DNA from: Ancylobacter aquaticus
GTDB lineage: Bacteria; Pseudomonadota; Alphaproteobacteria; Rhizobiales; Xanthobacteraceae
Assembly: GCF_004339465.1 (NCBI RefSeq)
Contig: NZ_SMFY01000002.1
Coordinates: forward strand, 806,001 to 870,000
DNA length: 64,000 bases
Reading direction: 5' to 3'
In this document: positions 23,063-32,487 of the stretch, piece by piece
Layout of the letters: each line of letters begins with the position of its first letter
How positions within the stretch are numbered: position 1 is the stretch's first letter
The notes under the pieces: model-generated
What the model was told of the DNA's origin: nothing
Database searches by the model: none
What the model saw: only the letters and a program-made list of their open reading frames with translations
Made by a program: the position numbers and the translations under genes

Positions 23063-24562
23063 CTACACGGCCCCCAGAAGCGCGAACAGCCGGCGATAGA
23101 CCGGACGCAGCGCGTCGATCAGATCGTCGGCGACAAGGCCGGGCCCGGCCTCCTGCGCGGCCTCGCCGTGCAGCCATACGGCAGCGCAGGCGGCCTCGAA
23201 GGGCGGCATGCCCTGCGCCAGCAGCCCGCCGACGATGCCCGCCAGCACGTCGCCCGCCCCTGCCGTCGCGAGCCAGGGTGGCGCGTTGGCGGCAATAGTG
23301 GCGCGGCCGTCCGGGCTCGCGACCACCGTGTCCGGCCCCTTCAGCAGCAGCGTCGCCCCCAGCCGCAAAGCGCCGGCGCGCGCCCGCTCCAGCCGCGAGG
23401 GGGCGTCCAGCACCTGCGGGCAGCCCTCGAAAATCCGCGCGAACTCGCCGTCGTGCGGGGTGGCGACCGCGGCCGGCGCAGCGGCGATGGCATGTGCCAG
23501 CGCGTCCACCCCACCCATGAACGAGGTGAGAAGGTCGGCGTCGAGCACCAGGCGCCGGTCGCCGCAGGCCGCCAGCCGGTCCCGCGCGCCCTGCCCCACG
23601 CCGAGGCCGGGGCCGAGCACCACAGTGGTCAGCCTTTGATCGGCCAGCACATGCGCCAGCCCGGCGGCGTCCTCGACCGGCCGCACCATGACGGCGGAGA
23701 GATTCGCCGCGTGGATCGGCAGCGCCTCGGCCGGGCATGCCACCGTCACCAGCCCCGCCCCGGCCCGCAGCGCGGCGCGGGCGGCCAGCCGCGTCGCGCC
23801 CGTCGCCTGTGCCGGTCCGGAGACGGCGACGAGATGACCGCGACTGTATTTGTGACCCTGCGGCGCCGGCACCGGGAAATGATCCGCCCACAGCGCCGGC
23901 ACGTTCTCGTGGGTCAGCGGACGAATCTCGTCGAGCGCCTCAGGCAGGATGCCGATGTCGGCGACGCTCAGTTCGCCCGCATGCAGGCGGCCCGGCAGCA
24001 GCACATGGCCGGGCTTGGGCCGGAAGAAGGTGACGCTCCAGCGCGCCTTCACCGCCGCCCCGCGCACGGCGCCGGTGGCGCCGTCAATGCCCGAGGGCAG
24101 GTCGACCGCCAGCACCGGCAGGCCGGCGGCGGCTATGGCGGCATTCACCCGCTCCACCAGCGCCCGCGCCGGACCCTCGAGATCGCGCGCCAGCCCGGCG
24201 CCGAACAGCGCGTCGATGATGAGATCGACGGCCTCCAGTGCCGCGCCTTCCGCCGGCTCGACAGGCCCCGTCCATTTCGCCGCCATGAGTGCGGCATCGC
24301 CGCGCAACTGCGCGCGGTCCCCGAGCAGCGCGAGCCGCACCCGGTAGCCGGCCTCGCGCAGCAGCCGTGCGGCGACGAATCCGTCGCCGCCATTGTTGCC
24401 CGGCCCACACAGCACCAGCACGCGCCCACCCGCCAAAGTCACCCGCGCGGCGAGGCGGGCGACCGCCTCTCCCGCCCTTTCCATGAGCACGGCACCGGGC
24501 ATGCCGGCGGCAATGGTGAAGGCGTCGGCGCGCGCCATCTCGCTGGGGGTGAGTAGCTCCAT
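23063..24562 (-). CDS. nnrD: Bifunctional NAD(P)H-hydrate repair enzyme (epimerase/dehydratase)
   Basis: This 499-residue fusion repairs hydrated NAD(P)H. The N-terminal YjeF_N epimerase domain (about 1-215) has the signature LCGPGNNGGDGFVAARLL; the C-terminal ADP-dependent dehydratase domain (about 230-499) is ribokinase-like, with TPHDGEFARIFEG and the catalytic aspartate in GAGDVLAGIVGG. Fusion of NnrE and NnrD is common in bacteria. Start MELLTPSEMARADAF is chosen by similarity; the upstream frame is not conserved. In Rhizobiales a gene of this family often lies next to the glnB-glnA pair, as here (divergent, 351 bases apart). Two activities in one chain; gene naming varies (nnrE/nnrD). 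Confidence 0.94.
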   Translation of the reverse strand: MELLTPSEMARADAFTIAAGMPGAVLMERAGEAVARLAARVTLAGGRVLVLCGPGNNGGDGFVAARLLREAGYRVRLALLGDRAQLRGDAALMAAKWTGPVEPAEGAALEAVDLIIDALFGAGLARDLEGPARALVERVNAAIAAAGLPVLAVDLPSGIDGATGAVRGAAVKARWSVTFFRPKPGHVLLPGRLHAGELSVADIGILPEALDEIRPLTHENVPALWADHFPVPAPQGHKYSRGHLVAVSGPAQATGATRLAARAALRAGAGLVTVACPAEALPIHAANLSAVMVRPVEDAAGLAHVLADQRLTTVVLGPGLGVGQGARDRLAACGDRRLVLDADLLTSFMGGVDALAHAIAAAPAAVATPHDGEFARIFEGCPQVLDAPSRLERARAGALRLGATLLLKGPDTVVASPDGRATIAANAPPWLATAGAGDVLAGIVGGLLAQGMPPFEAACAAVWLHGEAAQEAGPGLVADDLIDALRPVYRRLFALLGAV

Positions 24563-25252
<690 letters not shown>

Positions 25253-25283
25253 GAGCCAGCGTAGTATGGTCGCGCATATGAGC

Positions 25284-25310
25284 GCGCCGCATCCTGACAG
25301 GGTGCGGCGC
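25284..25310 (+). promoter_or_regulatory. Strong hairpin between glnB and glnA
   Basis: GCGCCGCATCCT (25284-25295) pairs with AGGGTGCGGCGC (25299-25310), twelve pairs with one G-T wobble and a GAC loop. No T-run follows, so complete termination is unlikely. It may stabilise or process the glnBA transcript or attenuate read-through into glnA, 75 bases downstream. Confidence 0.7.
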
Positions 25311-25384
25311 GTATCGTCGTTGACCATCCGCTTGGGACCAGCTGCCCCTCAAAAGTCGGCAGTATCAGAAGAGGTACGAACAAT

Positions 25385-26794
25385 ATGACGACGGCCAAGG
25401 ATGTACTGAAGCTAATAAAGGACAACGACGTTAAATACGTCGACCTGCGCTTCACCGATCCCCGCGGCAAGTGGCAGCACGTGACCTTCGATATCACGAT
25501 GGTCGACGAAGATTTCTTCGCCGAAGGTCAGGCATTCGATGGGTCCTCCATTGCCGGCTGGAAGGCGATCAACGAATCGGACATGCACCTGCAGCCCGAT
25601 CTCGACTCCGTCAGCATCGACCCGTTCTTCGCCGAGACCACCATGGTCGTGGTCTGCGACGTGCTGGAGCCGACCACGGGCGAGCCCTATGGCCGCGACC
25701 CGCGTGGCATGGCCAAGAAGGCCGAAGCCTATCTGAAGTCCACCGGGATCGGCGACACCATCTATATCGGGCCCGAAGCCGAATTCTTCATCTTCGACGA
25801 CGTGCGCTTCACGGCCGACCCCTACAACACCGGCTTCAAGCTCGATTCGGTCGAACTGCCGACCAATGGCGGCACCGAATATGAAGGCGGCAATCTCGGC
25901 CACCGCGTCCGCACCAAGGGCGGCTATTTCCCGGTGCCGCCGGTGGACAGCTGCCAGGACCTGCGGGGCGAGATGCTCGCCGCCATGGCCCGCATGGGCG
26001 CCAAGGTCGAGAAGCACCACCACGAAGTCGCCTCCGCCCAGCATGAGCTGGGGCTGAAGTTCGACACGCTGGTGACGATGGCCGACCAGCTGCAGATTTA
26101 TAAGTACTGCATCCACCAGGTCGCCAACGTCTATGGCAAGACGGCCACCTTCATGCCGAAGCCGATCTTCGGCGACAACGGCTCGGGCATGCATGTGCAC
26201 CAGTCGATCTGGAAGGAAGGCAAGCCGCTGTTCGCCGGCAACAAATATGCCGACCTCAGCCAGGAATGCCTGTGGTACATCGGCGGCATCATCAAGCACG
26301 CCAAGGCGCTGAATGCCTTCACCAACCCGCTGACCAATTCCTACAAGCGGCTGGTTCCCGGCTATGAGGCTCCCGTGCTGCTCGCTTATTCCGCGCGCAA
26401 CCGCTCGGCCTCCTGCCGCATCCCCTACACCACCTCGCCGAAGGCGAAGCGCGTCGAGACCCGCTTCCCGGACCCCGGCGCGAACCCTTACCTCGCTTTC
26501 GCGGCACTGCTCATGGCCGGCCTCGACGGCATCCTGAACAAGATCGATCCCGGTCCGGCCATGGACAAGGACCTTTACGATCTGCCGCCGAAGGAGCTGA
26601 AGAAGATCCCGACCGTCTGCGGCTCGCTGCGCGAGGCGCTGTCGTCGCTCGACAAGGATCGCGACTTCCTCAAGAAGGGCGGCGTGTTCGAGGACGACTT
26701 CATCAACGCCTATATCGAGCTGAAGATGGTCGAGGTGATGCGGTTCGAAATGACCCCGCACCCGGTCGAGTTCGAGATGTACTATTCGGTCTGA
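25385..26794 (+). CDS. glnA: Glutamine synthetase type I
   Basis: GlnA condenses glutamate and ammonia with ATP in the dodecameric cytoplasmic enzyme. The 469-residue product carries the beta-grasp signature [17 protein letters not shown], the ATP-site [25 protein letters not shown] and the adenylylation tyrosine Tyr398 in DKDLYDLPP, so it is the GSI-beta type controlled by GlnE. It ends with FEMYYSV. It lies 132 bases after glnB behind a strong hairpin and has a textbook terminator. Nitrogen control acts through the sigma-54 promoter of glnB, adenylylation and possibly an own promoter. Confidence 0.98.
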   Translation: MTTAKDVLKLIKDNDVKYVDLRFTDPRGKWQHVTFDITMVDEDFFAEGQAFDGSSIAGWKAINESDMHLQPDLDSVSIDPFFAETTMVVVCDVLEPTTGEPYGRDPRGMAKKAEAYLKSTGIGDTIYIGPEAEFFIFDDVRFTADPYNTGFKLDSVELPTNGGTEYEGGNLGHRVRTKGGYFPVPPVDSCQDLRGEMLAAMARMGAKVEKHHHEVASAQHELGLKFDTLVTMADQLQIYKYCIHQVANVYGKTATFMPKPIFGDNGSGMHVHQSIWKEGKPLFAGNKYADLSQECLWYIGGIIKHAKALNAFTNPLTNSYKRLVPGYEAPVLLAYSARNRSASCRIPYTTSPKAKRVETRFPDPGANPYLAFAALLMAGLDGILNKIDPGPAMDKDLYDLPPKELKKIPTVCGSLREALSSLDKDRDFLKKGGVFEDDFINAYIELKMVEVMRFEMTPHPVEFEMYYSV

Positions 26795-26821
26795 CCGGCA
26801 CGCCGTTCGACCAACGGAAAG

Positions 26822-26845
26822 GGGCGCCGCGAGGCGCCCTTTTTT
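26822..26845 (+). terminator. Rho-independent terminator of glnA
   Basis: GGGCGCC (26822-26828) and GGCGCCC (26833-26839) form a perfect 7-bp stem with a GCGA loop followed by six T residues, 28 bases past the glnA stop. Confidence 0.95.
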
Positions 26846-26955
26846 CGTGGGCCCACCCGTCGATTTGCTGCGGAAATCCAGCGGTAACCTAATCCAGCTC
26901 TGTCACGCACGCGTGAATCGTGTAGGACTTTCCTGTGGTACCTCAGGGGGGTTAT

Positions 26956-28566
26956 ATGCGTCATACCGTGTTGGGCGCCTTCGCGTCCGTCTTGCTGCTG
27001 GGGACCAGCAGCGCCGCGCTCGCGTCGGCCGGCTGCTCCGCTTTCAACGGCACCTTCTCCGGCGGTTCGATCTCCGGCAGCACCTCCGGCACGGGGTTCG
27101 TGGCCGGCGACACGATCAAGCTGACCGTCACCGCCGTCGGCGGCTCCGACAGGCTCGGCCTCTATGACGCCACGACCCACAATCCTCTGATCCTGAGCTT
27201 CGACACGGTCGGATCGCAGACCTATGTCGTGCCGGAGGCGACCTCGGATGAGTTCATCATCAGCGGCACGCAGTCCAACGCAGGCTCGAATTTCTCGTGG
27301 AGCTGCACGGCCGGCGGCGGTGGGAGCGGCGGCGTCACCGACAGCAAGAAACTGACCAGCGTCCAGTCCATCGGTTCGACGGTCGTGGCCAACACGTCGG
27401 GCGCCGCCATCAGCACCTCGGTGTCCACCGCCATCGATTCCACGCTGGGTGGGGGCGCACCCGGCACCTCGACACCGGCCGCCGTGGCGATGACCCGCGA
27501 GGAGTTTGCTGATTACGTAGCCCGGAAGGCCTCTCATGGGGCAGGCCCGGAAAACGGCGGCCCTAGTGCGAAGGTCTATAATTACTTTTACAAGGAGGCG
27601 CTGCAGCTTTACGATTTATATCTTGCCAAGGGTCAGGTGCCGGTACGGACGGCGGACGGCTATAAGTGGGTGGCACAATCTTCGGTCGCCTCCCGGTTCA
27701 CTGCCGAGGGCCGCTCCGGCGTGTCGGGAACCACCGACGAGGCCTTCTCGGCCCTCAGCTATGCGAACGTCAACAAGTCGCTCTCGTTCGCCACGCCGAT
27801 GGCCGAGCAGAACTGGAGCGCCTGGGTCGATGTGCGCGGCAGCGGATTCCAGCAGTCCGATTCCGACCTGATGAAGGGCACGCAGATCAACGCCACCGCC
27901 GGCCTCACCTATCGCCTCGCCCCCACCGTGGTGGTTGGCGTGTTCGGCGGTTACGAGAATTTCAACTATGACTTCGCCTGGCTCACCGGCAATCTGGAAG
28001 GCGACGGCGCCACGGTCGGCACCTATGCCGGCTGGCAGATCACGCCGACGCTGCGCTGGAAGGGCATGGTCGGCTGGACCGGGCTCAGCTACGACGCCTC
28101 CGCCGGGCTGGCGGCCGGCAGCTTCGACGGCTCGCGCTGGCTGCTCTCCACCGGGATCAACGGCACCTTTGATGTCGGCGGCTATGTCGTCGAACCCTCC
28201 GCCGATGTGTTCGCCCTCTGGGAAAGCCAGGGCAACTATATCGACACGCTGGGAGGTCTCCACGATTCGCGCGATTTCTCCACCGGGCGCGTCGCGCTGG
28301 GCGGCAAGGTGACGGCGCCGCACTGGGTCGAGGGCGTGATGCCCTATCTCGGTCTTTACGCCGACTGGCGCTTTGCCTCGGACGATGCAGTGGTGGCCGA
28401 TGTGCCCGACACCGGCATCGGCGACGGCTGGTCGGCACGGGTCACGGGCGGTTTCAGCATGCGTGTTCTCACGGCCGGATCGCTGTCGCTCGGCGGCGAA
28501 TATGGCGGCATTGGCGCCGATTACAGCGTGTGGACCGGCACCGCCCGGCTGACCGTGCCGTTCTGA
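26956..28566 (+). CDS. Outer-membrane protein with autotransporter-type beta-barrel
   Basis: The 536-residue product has a Sec signal peptide (MRHTVLGAFASVLLLGTSS, cleavage expected after ALA), a small Ser/Thr/Gly-rich N-terminal region with two cysteines (about 25-130) that looks like a beta-sandwich or short passenger, a linker rich in Ser and Thr, and from about residue 250 a C-terminal domain of alternating strands typical of the autotransporter barrel (NWSAWVDVRGSGF, GLTYRLAPTVVVGVFGGYE, LRWKGMVGWTGLSY) ending with terminal phenylalanine (LTVPF). The ATG follows AGGGGGG. The passenger is unusually short for an autotransporter, so it may instead be a surface barrel with a small domain. 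Function unknown. Confidence 0.8.
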   Translation: MRHTVLGAFASVLLLGTSSAALASAGCSAFNGTFSGGSISGSTSGTGFVAGDTIKLTVTAVGGSDRLGLYDATTHNPLILSFDTVGSQTYVVPEATSDEFIISGTQSNAGSNFSWSCTAGGGGSGGVTDSKKLTSVQSIGSTVVANTSGAAISTSVSTAIDSTLGGGAPGTSTPAAVAMTREEFADYVARKASHGAGPENGGPSAKVYNYFYKEALQLYDLYLAKGQVPVRTADGYKWVAQSSVASRFTAEGRSGVSGTTDEAFSALSYANVNKSLSFATPMAEQNWSAWVDVRGSGFQQSDSDLMKGTQINATAGLTYRLAPTVVVGVFGGYENFNYDFAWLTGNLEGDGATVGTYAGWQITPTLRWKGMVGWTGLSYDASAGLAAGSFDGSRWLLSTGINGTFDVGGYVVEPSADVFALWESQGNYIDTLGGLHDSRDFSTGRVALGGKVTAPHWVEGVMPYLGLYADWRFASDDAVVADVPDTGIGDGWSARVTGGFSMRVLTAGSLSLGGEYGGIGADYSVWTGTARLTVPF

Positions 28567-28670
28567 CCCTCTTCAAAGCGGAGGCGGCGGGGCGGCGATT
28601 GCCGACTTCGCCGCCCGCTGGCGCCGTACGGCAGCCACGGAAGCACCCGGCACACAGAGCGAGAGGCAAA

Positions 28671-28701
28671 CAAAAAGGGCGGGTCCAAGGACCCGCCCTT
28701 T
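28671..28701. terminator. Bidirectional terminator between OMP gene and rpsI
   Basis: GGGCGGGT (28677-28684) pairs with ACCCGCCC (28691-28698) with a CCAAGG loop that can itself pair. On the minus strand it is followed by TTTTTGTTTG and serves rpsI, 21 bases past its stop; on the plus strand it gives TTT for the autotransporter-like gene. Confidence 0.9.
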
Positions 28702-28721
28702 CGTATTGGTAGAGACGCCGA

Positions 28722-29198
28722 TCAGCGCTTCGAGAACTGGAAGCTGCGGCGGGCCTTGGCCTTGCCGTACTTCTTACGCTCGACAACGCGCGAATCGCGG
28801 GTCAGGAAGCCGCCCTTCTTCAGCGGGGCGCGCAGCTCGGGCTCGTAATAGGTGAGCGCGCGCGAAATGCCATGGCGCAGCGCGCCGGCCTGGCCGGAGA
28901 GGCCGCCGCCGGAGACGGTGCAGACCACGTCATACTGGCCGGTACGGGCCGCCGTGGTGAAGGGCTGCTGGATGATGAGGCGCAGCACAGGACGGGCGAA
29001 ATACACCTCGATCTCGCGCTCATTGACCAGGATCTTGCCGGTGCCGGGACGGACCCAGACGCGGGCGACCGCGTTCTTGCGCTTGCCGGTGGCATAGGCA
29101 CGGCCCTGGCGGTCCAGCTTCTGGACATGCTTGGGGGCCTCGGGGGCCTGGGACTTGAGGGCTTCGAGCCCGTCGAGCGACTGGATGAGCTCAGCCAT
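28722..29198 (-). CDS. rpsI: 30S ribosomal protein S9
   Basis: S9 (uS9) is a small-subunit protein whose C-terminal tail reaches the P-site tRNA. The 158-residue product has an N-terminal extension of about 30 residues common in alphaproteobacteria, then the conserved [38 protein letters not shown] and the basic end [17 protein letters not shown]. It starts two bases after the rplM stop, the universal rplM-rpsI operon. Confidence 0.98.
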   Translation of the reverse strand: MAELIQSLDGLEALKSQAPEAPKHVQKLDRQGRAYATGKRKNAVARVWVRPGTGKILVNEREIEVYFARPVLRLIIQQPFTTAARTGQYDVVCTVSGGGLSGQAGALRHGISRALTYYEPELRAPLKKGGFLTRDSRVVERKKYGKAKARRSFQFSKR

Positions 29199-29200
29199 GA

Positions 29201-29662
29201 TCAGATCCCCACATTCTTGCGGTTGAGCCCGGCGACGTCGAGCGTCTCCGGCTGCTGGGCTTCATGCGGATGGGTGGCGCCCTTGTAAACGCGCAGATTG
29301 CCCATCAGCTTGCGGCCAAGCGGGCCGCGCGCCAGCATGCGCTCCACGGCCTTTTCGACCACGCGCTCGGGGAAACGACCTTCGAGGATGAACTTAGCAG
29401 TCCGCTCCTTGATGCCGCCGGGGAAGCCGGTGTGGTGATAATAGACCTTGTCGTCGCGCTTGCGGCCGGTCAGCACCACCTTGTCGGCATTGATGACGAC
29501 GATATTGTCGCCGCAATCGACATGCGGGGTGTAGATCGGCTTGTGCTTGCCCTTGAGGCGGGTAGCGATGATGGTCGCGAGACGGCCGACCACGAGGCCG
29601 GAAGCGTCGATCACGACCCATTTCTTCTGAATATCGGCGGGTTTTGCCGAAAACGTCTTCAT
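29201..29662 (-). CDS. rplM: 50S ribosomal protein L13
   Basis: L13 (uL13) is an early-assembly large-subunit protein. The 153-residue product has [16 protein letters not shown] near the N-terminus, [20 protein letters not shown] and the signature [21 protein letters not shown]. The start [15 protein letters not shown] is the family start; the longer upstream frame is not conserved. First gene of the rplM-rpsI operon; no clear promoter could be read in the upstream AT-richer stretch. Confidence 0.98.
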   Translation of the reverse strand: MKTFSAKPADIQKKWVVIDASGLVVGRLATIIATRLKGKHKPIYTPHVDCGDNIVVINADKVVLTGRKRDDKVYYHHTGFPGGIKERTAKFILEGRFPERVVEKAVERMLARGPLGRKLMGNLRVYKGATHPHEAQQPETLDVAGLNRKNVGI

Positions 29663-29952
29663 GGGAAAATCCATATGCAAGGGCGCGGAATGCCCGCACC
29701 TCTCTCGTGGCGGGTTTCTAGACGAGCCCACGCGCGAGGTCAATGTCCACATGCGCCGAATTCACGTTACCGATCAATGGGTTGCAAATTAGGTAATTTA
29801 ATACCTCGGCCTAACCCCTTGAAATCGACCTTCCCCCGGCACTGATCCACCGTCCCGTCCGCTCCCCCGCCCCGTTCGCGCGAAAAAGCTCGCCTCGTCA
29901 GGCAGACACGTCCCATATGCAGGACGCGCCCGCCTCCAGCCCAGGTCCTTCG

Positions 29953-30393
29953 ATGAATCACGATCACTATGACGACGCCTTCCTCGCCGACTGGCTCGGC
30001 GGCGTGCGGACCATCGCCGTGGTCGGCGCCAGCCCGAAGCCCGAGCGCCCCAGCCATGGCGTCGCCCTCTATCTCGCTCAGCGCGGCTACAAGGTGTTCG
30101 CCATCAATCCCGGCCAGGCCGGGCGCGCCATTGCCGGCTTGCCGACCTACGCGCATCTGGCCGACGTGCCCGAGCCGATCGACATGGTCGACGTCTTCCG
30201 CGCCCCGGAGCATCTCGAATCGGTGGTCGGGGAGGCGCTCGCCCTCTCGCCCCGGCCCAAGCTCATCTGGGGCCAGCTCGGCGTGCGCGACGATGCGGCG
30301 GCGGCGCGCGCCGAGGCAGGCGGTATCGCGGTCATCATGAACCGCTGCCCGGCCATCGAAATCCCCCGGCTCCGCCTCGCCCGGCCGGCGTGA
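29953..30393 (+). CDS. CoA-binding domain protein (YccU family)
   Basis: The 146-residue product is a stand-alone Rossmann-fold CoA_binding protein of the YccU type: the nucleotide motif TIAVVGASPKPERPSHGVA, the YKVFAINPG strand, VDVFRAPEHLE and PKLIWGQLGVRDDAAAARAE are all family blocks. These proteins bind acyl-CoA or CoA; their cellular role is not known. I start at MNHDHYDDAFLADWL, which matches the usual N-terminus; an in-frame ATG at 29917 is an alternative, and neither has a strong ribosome site. It is divergent from rplM and convergent with the MipA/OmpV gene. Confidence 0.88.
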   Translation: MNHDHYDDAFLADWLGGVRTIAVVGASPKPERPSHGVALYLAQRGYKVFAINPGQAGRAIAGLPTYAHLADVPEPIDMVDVFRAPEHLESVVGEALALSPRPKLIWGQLGVRDDAAAARAEAGGIAVIMNRCPAIEIPRLRLARPA

Positions 30394-30406
30394 GCATGCC
30401 CGCAGC

Positions 30407-31249
30407 TCAGAACCGATAGCCGACCAGCAGCATCACCGAGGGCTGGAAGGCCTCCTGCACCACGGGGCTGTCGGCGGCATCGCCGAGGAGATAGCCGAGG
30501 CCGACCTCGCCACGCACCAGCCAGTGCTCGGTGACCGCATAGGTCGCCACCAGTTCGATGTCGACGCGCTTGAAGCCGGCGCCGATGTCGTAGCGCGACA
30601 GGCCCGACAGGGCGGACTGCGCCGCCGTCACGCCGAAATAGGCCTGCATGTAGTCCTCGTCGGCCCAGGTGGTCGAAACGCCGGCGGAGAAGCGGAACTG
30701 CCCGGCATCGTGGGCGAGCTTGAAGCCGAGCGTCGCCTGCGTGCCGTCGCTCCCGCCGATGATCCGCTCGATCGAGGCGTAGATTTCAGCCGCGCCTCTC
30801 TCATAGGTAAGCGTCGCGCCGACCACGCCACCCATGTCGATGTCGCCAAGCCCCCGGAGATGGTCCGAATCGCTCTGCTCACGGCCGGTGTCATAGCCAA
30901 GCTGCCCACTCAGGGTGAGGTCGCCCAGGCTGTGGAGGTTCACCGACACGCCGCGCGGGTCGACCGTCACATGCTCGCCGAAGCTGGCGGTGATGAACGG
31001 AACGGGCTGGAAATCGAACTCGTCCGATCCCTCATATTTCGGCGCCATCATCACGCCGCCGCCCAGCACGACATTCCAGTCCGCCAGCGTGCCGGCGACG
31101 AAAGCCCAGCCATCGGCGGCGGAGGCCGTCGCGGCGCCGCCGTCGAGGGTGGCCGCCGGCCCGGCCAGATGACCGGCGAGGGCGGGAGGAAGCAGAAGAG
31201 CGGAACAGGCCAGCGGCAGGCCAAGGCGGGCAAGGTGTCGGATACGCAT
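30407..31249 (-). CDS. MipA/OmpV-family outer-membrane protein
   Basis: The 280-residue product has a signal peptide (MRIRHLARLGLPLACSALLL, then ALAG) and the MipA/OmpV barrel signature VLGGGVMMAPKYEGSDEF followed by FQPVPFITASF, with alternating hydrophobic strands and a terminal aromatic residue (LLVGYRF). MipA was described as a scaffold for murein synthesis and hydrolysis in Escherichia coli, but many family members are of unknown function. It is divergent from a membrane-bound LytTR regulator gene, with only 157 bases between starts, suggesting that the regulator controls it. A second family member is encoded at 52336-53202. Confidence 0.88.
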   Translation of the reverse strand: MRIRHLARLGLPLACSALLLPPALAGHLAGPAATLDGGAATASAADGWAFVAGTLADWNVVLGGGVMMAPKYEGSDEFDFQPVPFITASFGEHVTVDPRGVSVNLHSLGDLTLSGQLGYDTGREQSDSDHLRGLGDIDMGGVVGATLTYERGAAEIYASIERIIGGSDGTQATLGFKLAHDAGQFRFSAGVSTTWADEDYMQAYFGVTAAQSALSGLSRYDIGAGFKRVDIELVATYAVTEHWLVRGEVGLGYLLGDAADSPVVQEAFQPSVMLLVGYRF

Positions 31250-31406
31250 GCGCGGTCTCTGTATGGCCGGGGGGGGGAATGTCCCGCGGAAACGTTCCGG
31301 GGCCGGCCACCCATCCCGCGCCCTGGACTGCCGGGGCCAGCGCCGCTTCGTAATTGCGTCAAACTCTTCGCTAATGTGCAGTGCAGCACGCACGGGAAGG
31401 CTGAAC

Positions 31407-32300
31407 ATGCGCGATTTCGCGAACGGACGTCTGGCGAAAGGACCGCTGGCGCGCTGGCTGCGGGCGCGGGCGCCGGAGGTCAGCTTCGCCCTCGCGCTCA
31501 GCCCGGCTTTCGCCTGGATGGCGCCGTTCGACACCACCGATGGCAGTTTCCTCGAGCGAATCGTGTTCTGGGGCTGGCTGCTGCCCTCGTGGTTCCTGGT
31601 GCTGGCGGTGACGCAGGCCCGGGCGCATCGCATCCGCACTCTCGAGGCACTGTCTCCGGCGGCACGGTCGACGGTGATGCTGGCCTTGTCGGCGGTGCCG
31701 ATGATCGGGATAGCCGGCCTTGCCGCCAGCACGATGCAGGGCTGGCAGGTCAGCCCGTGGGAAGTGTCCAAACTCTATATCAGGGTGCTTCTCATCGGCG
31801 CGCTGGTGACGCTGCTGTGGAAGGCCATCGGGCTCTCCCGTCCGGGCGCGGCGCGCTACGCCCCCGCACTGGCCGCGCCTGAAGTGGCACAGCCGCCGGC
31901 TTCGGTCCCGACGGCACCAGCCATTGCCCGGCCGGTCACCGCCCTGCCCTCCGCCGAACTGCTCGCCCGGCTGCCTCCCGCCCTGCGCGGTCCCCTGCTC
32001 TGCCTGCAGATGGAGGACCACTATGTCCGCATCCACACCGCCAAGGGCTCCGCGCTGGCGCTGCTGCGCCTGAGCGACGCCATCGCCCAGACTGGCGCCA
32101 CCCCGGGGCGGCAGGTCCACCGCTCCTGGTGGGTGTCGGACGACGCGGTGGAGGGTTTCGAGAAACAAGGACGCACGGGCCGGCTGCGGCTGGGCAACGG
32201 GCTGCGCGTGCCGGTGTCGCAGCGCTATGCGCGGGAGGTCGAAGTCGCCTTCGGCCCGGCGACCGCGGGCGAGCCGCCTTCCCCTCGGCGCATGACCTGA
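31407..32300 (+). CDS. Membrane-anchored LytTR-type transcriptional regulator
   Basis: The 297-residue product has an N-terminal membrane region with about four hydrophobic segments (roughly residues 23-40, 50-68, 88-108 and 128-148), a Pro/Ala-rich linker and a C-terminal LytTR DNA-binding domain (about 195-290) recognisable in LLCLQMEDHYVRIHTAKGS, GRQVHRSWWVSDDAV and LRLGNGLRVPVSQRYAREV. Such one-component membrane LytTR proteins sense an unknown signal and bind promoter repeats. GGGAAGG lies before the ATG. The divergent MipA/OmpV gene is the obvious target. No histidine kinase is adjacent. Function inferred from domains only. Confidence 0.88.
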   Translation: MRDFANGRLAKGPLARWLRARAPEVSFALALSPAFAWMAPFDTTDGSFLERIVFWGWLLPSWFLVLAVTQARAHRIRTLEALSPAARSTVMLALSAVPMIGIAGLAASTMQGWQVSPWEVSKLYIRVLLIGALVTLLWKAIGLSRPGAARYAPALAAPEVAQPPASVPTAPAIARPVTALPSAELLARLPPALRGPLLCLQMEDHYVRIHTAKGSALALLRLSDAIAQTGATPGRQVHRSWWVSDDAVEGFEKQGRTGRLRLGNGLRVPVSQRYAREVEVAFGPATAGEPPSPRRMT

Positions 32301-32349
32301 TCGTCCAGCCTGCCGGCGGCTGATGGCGCTCGCTAACGCGCCGGATATC

Positions 32350-32369
32350 AACAGCCATATTTCGCTGTT
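32350..32369 (+). promoter_or_regulatory. Inverted repeat upstream of the sulfhydrylase gene
   Basis: AACAGC-CATATTTC-GCTGTT is a perfect 6-bp dyad in an AT-richer patch 119 bases before the start codon. It could be an operator for a sulfur or methionine regulator. I compared the leader with the SAM-II riboswitch pattern common before methionine genes in alphaproteobacteria and saw no match. Confidence 0.4.
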
Positions 32370-32487
32370 TGAATCTTTATCCAATCCTGTTGCGTTTTTT
32401 AGCCGAGGCGCGACACTGCCGGGCAAGACGCCCGCGGCGTCCAGCGCCGCACGCGCGGATCGCCGGCCCGTCGACAGGAGAACGCCA

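Noticed and set aside
32301-32487. SAM-II riboswitch before the O-acetylhomoserine sulfhydrylase gene
   Set aside because: The conserved pseudoknot blocks are not visible; only a simple dyad is seen.
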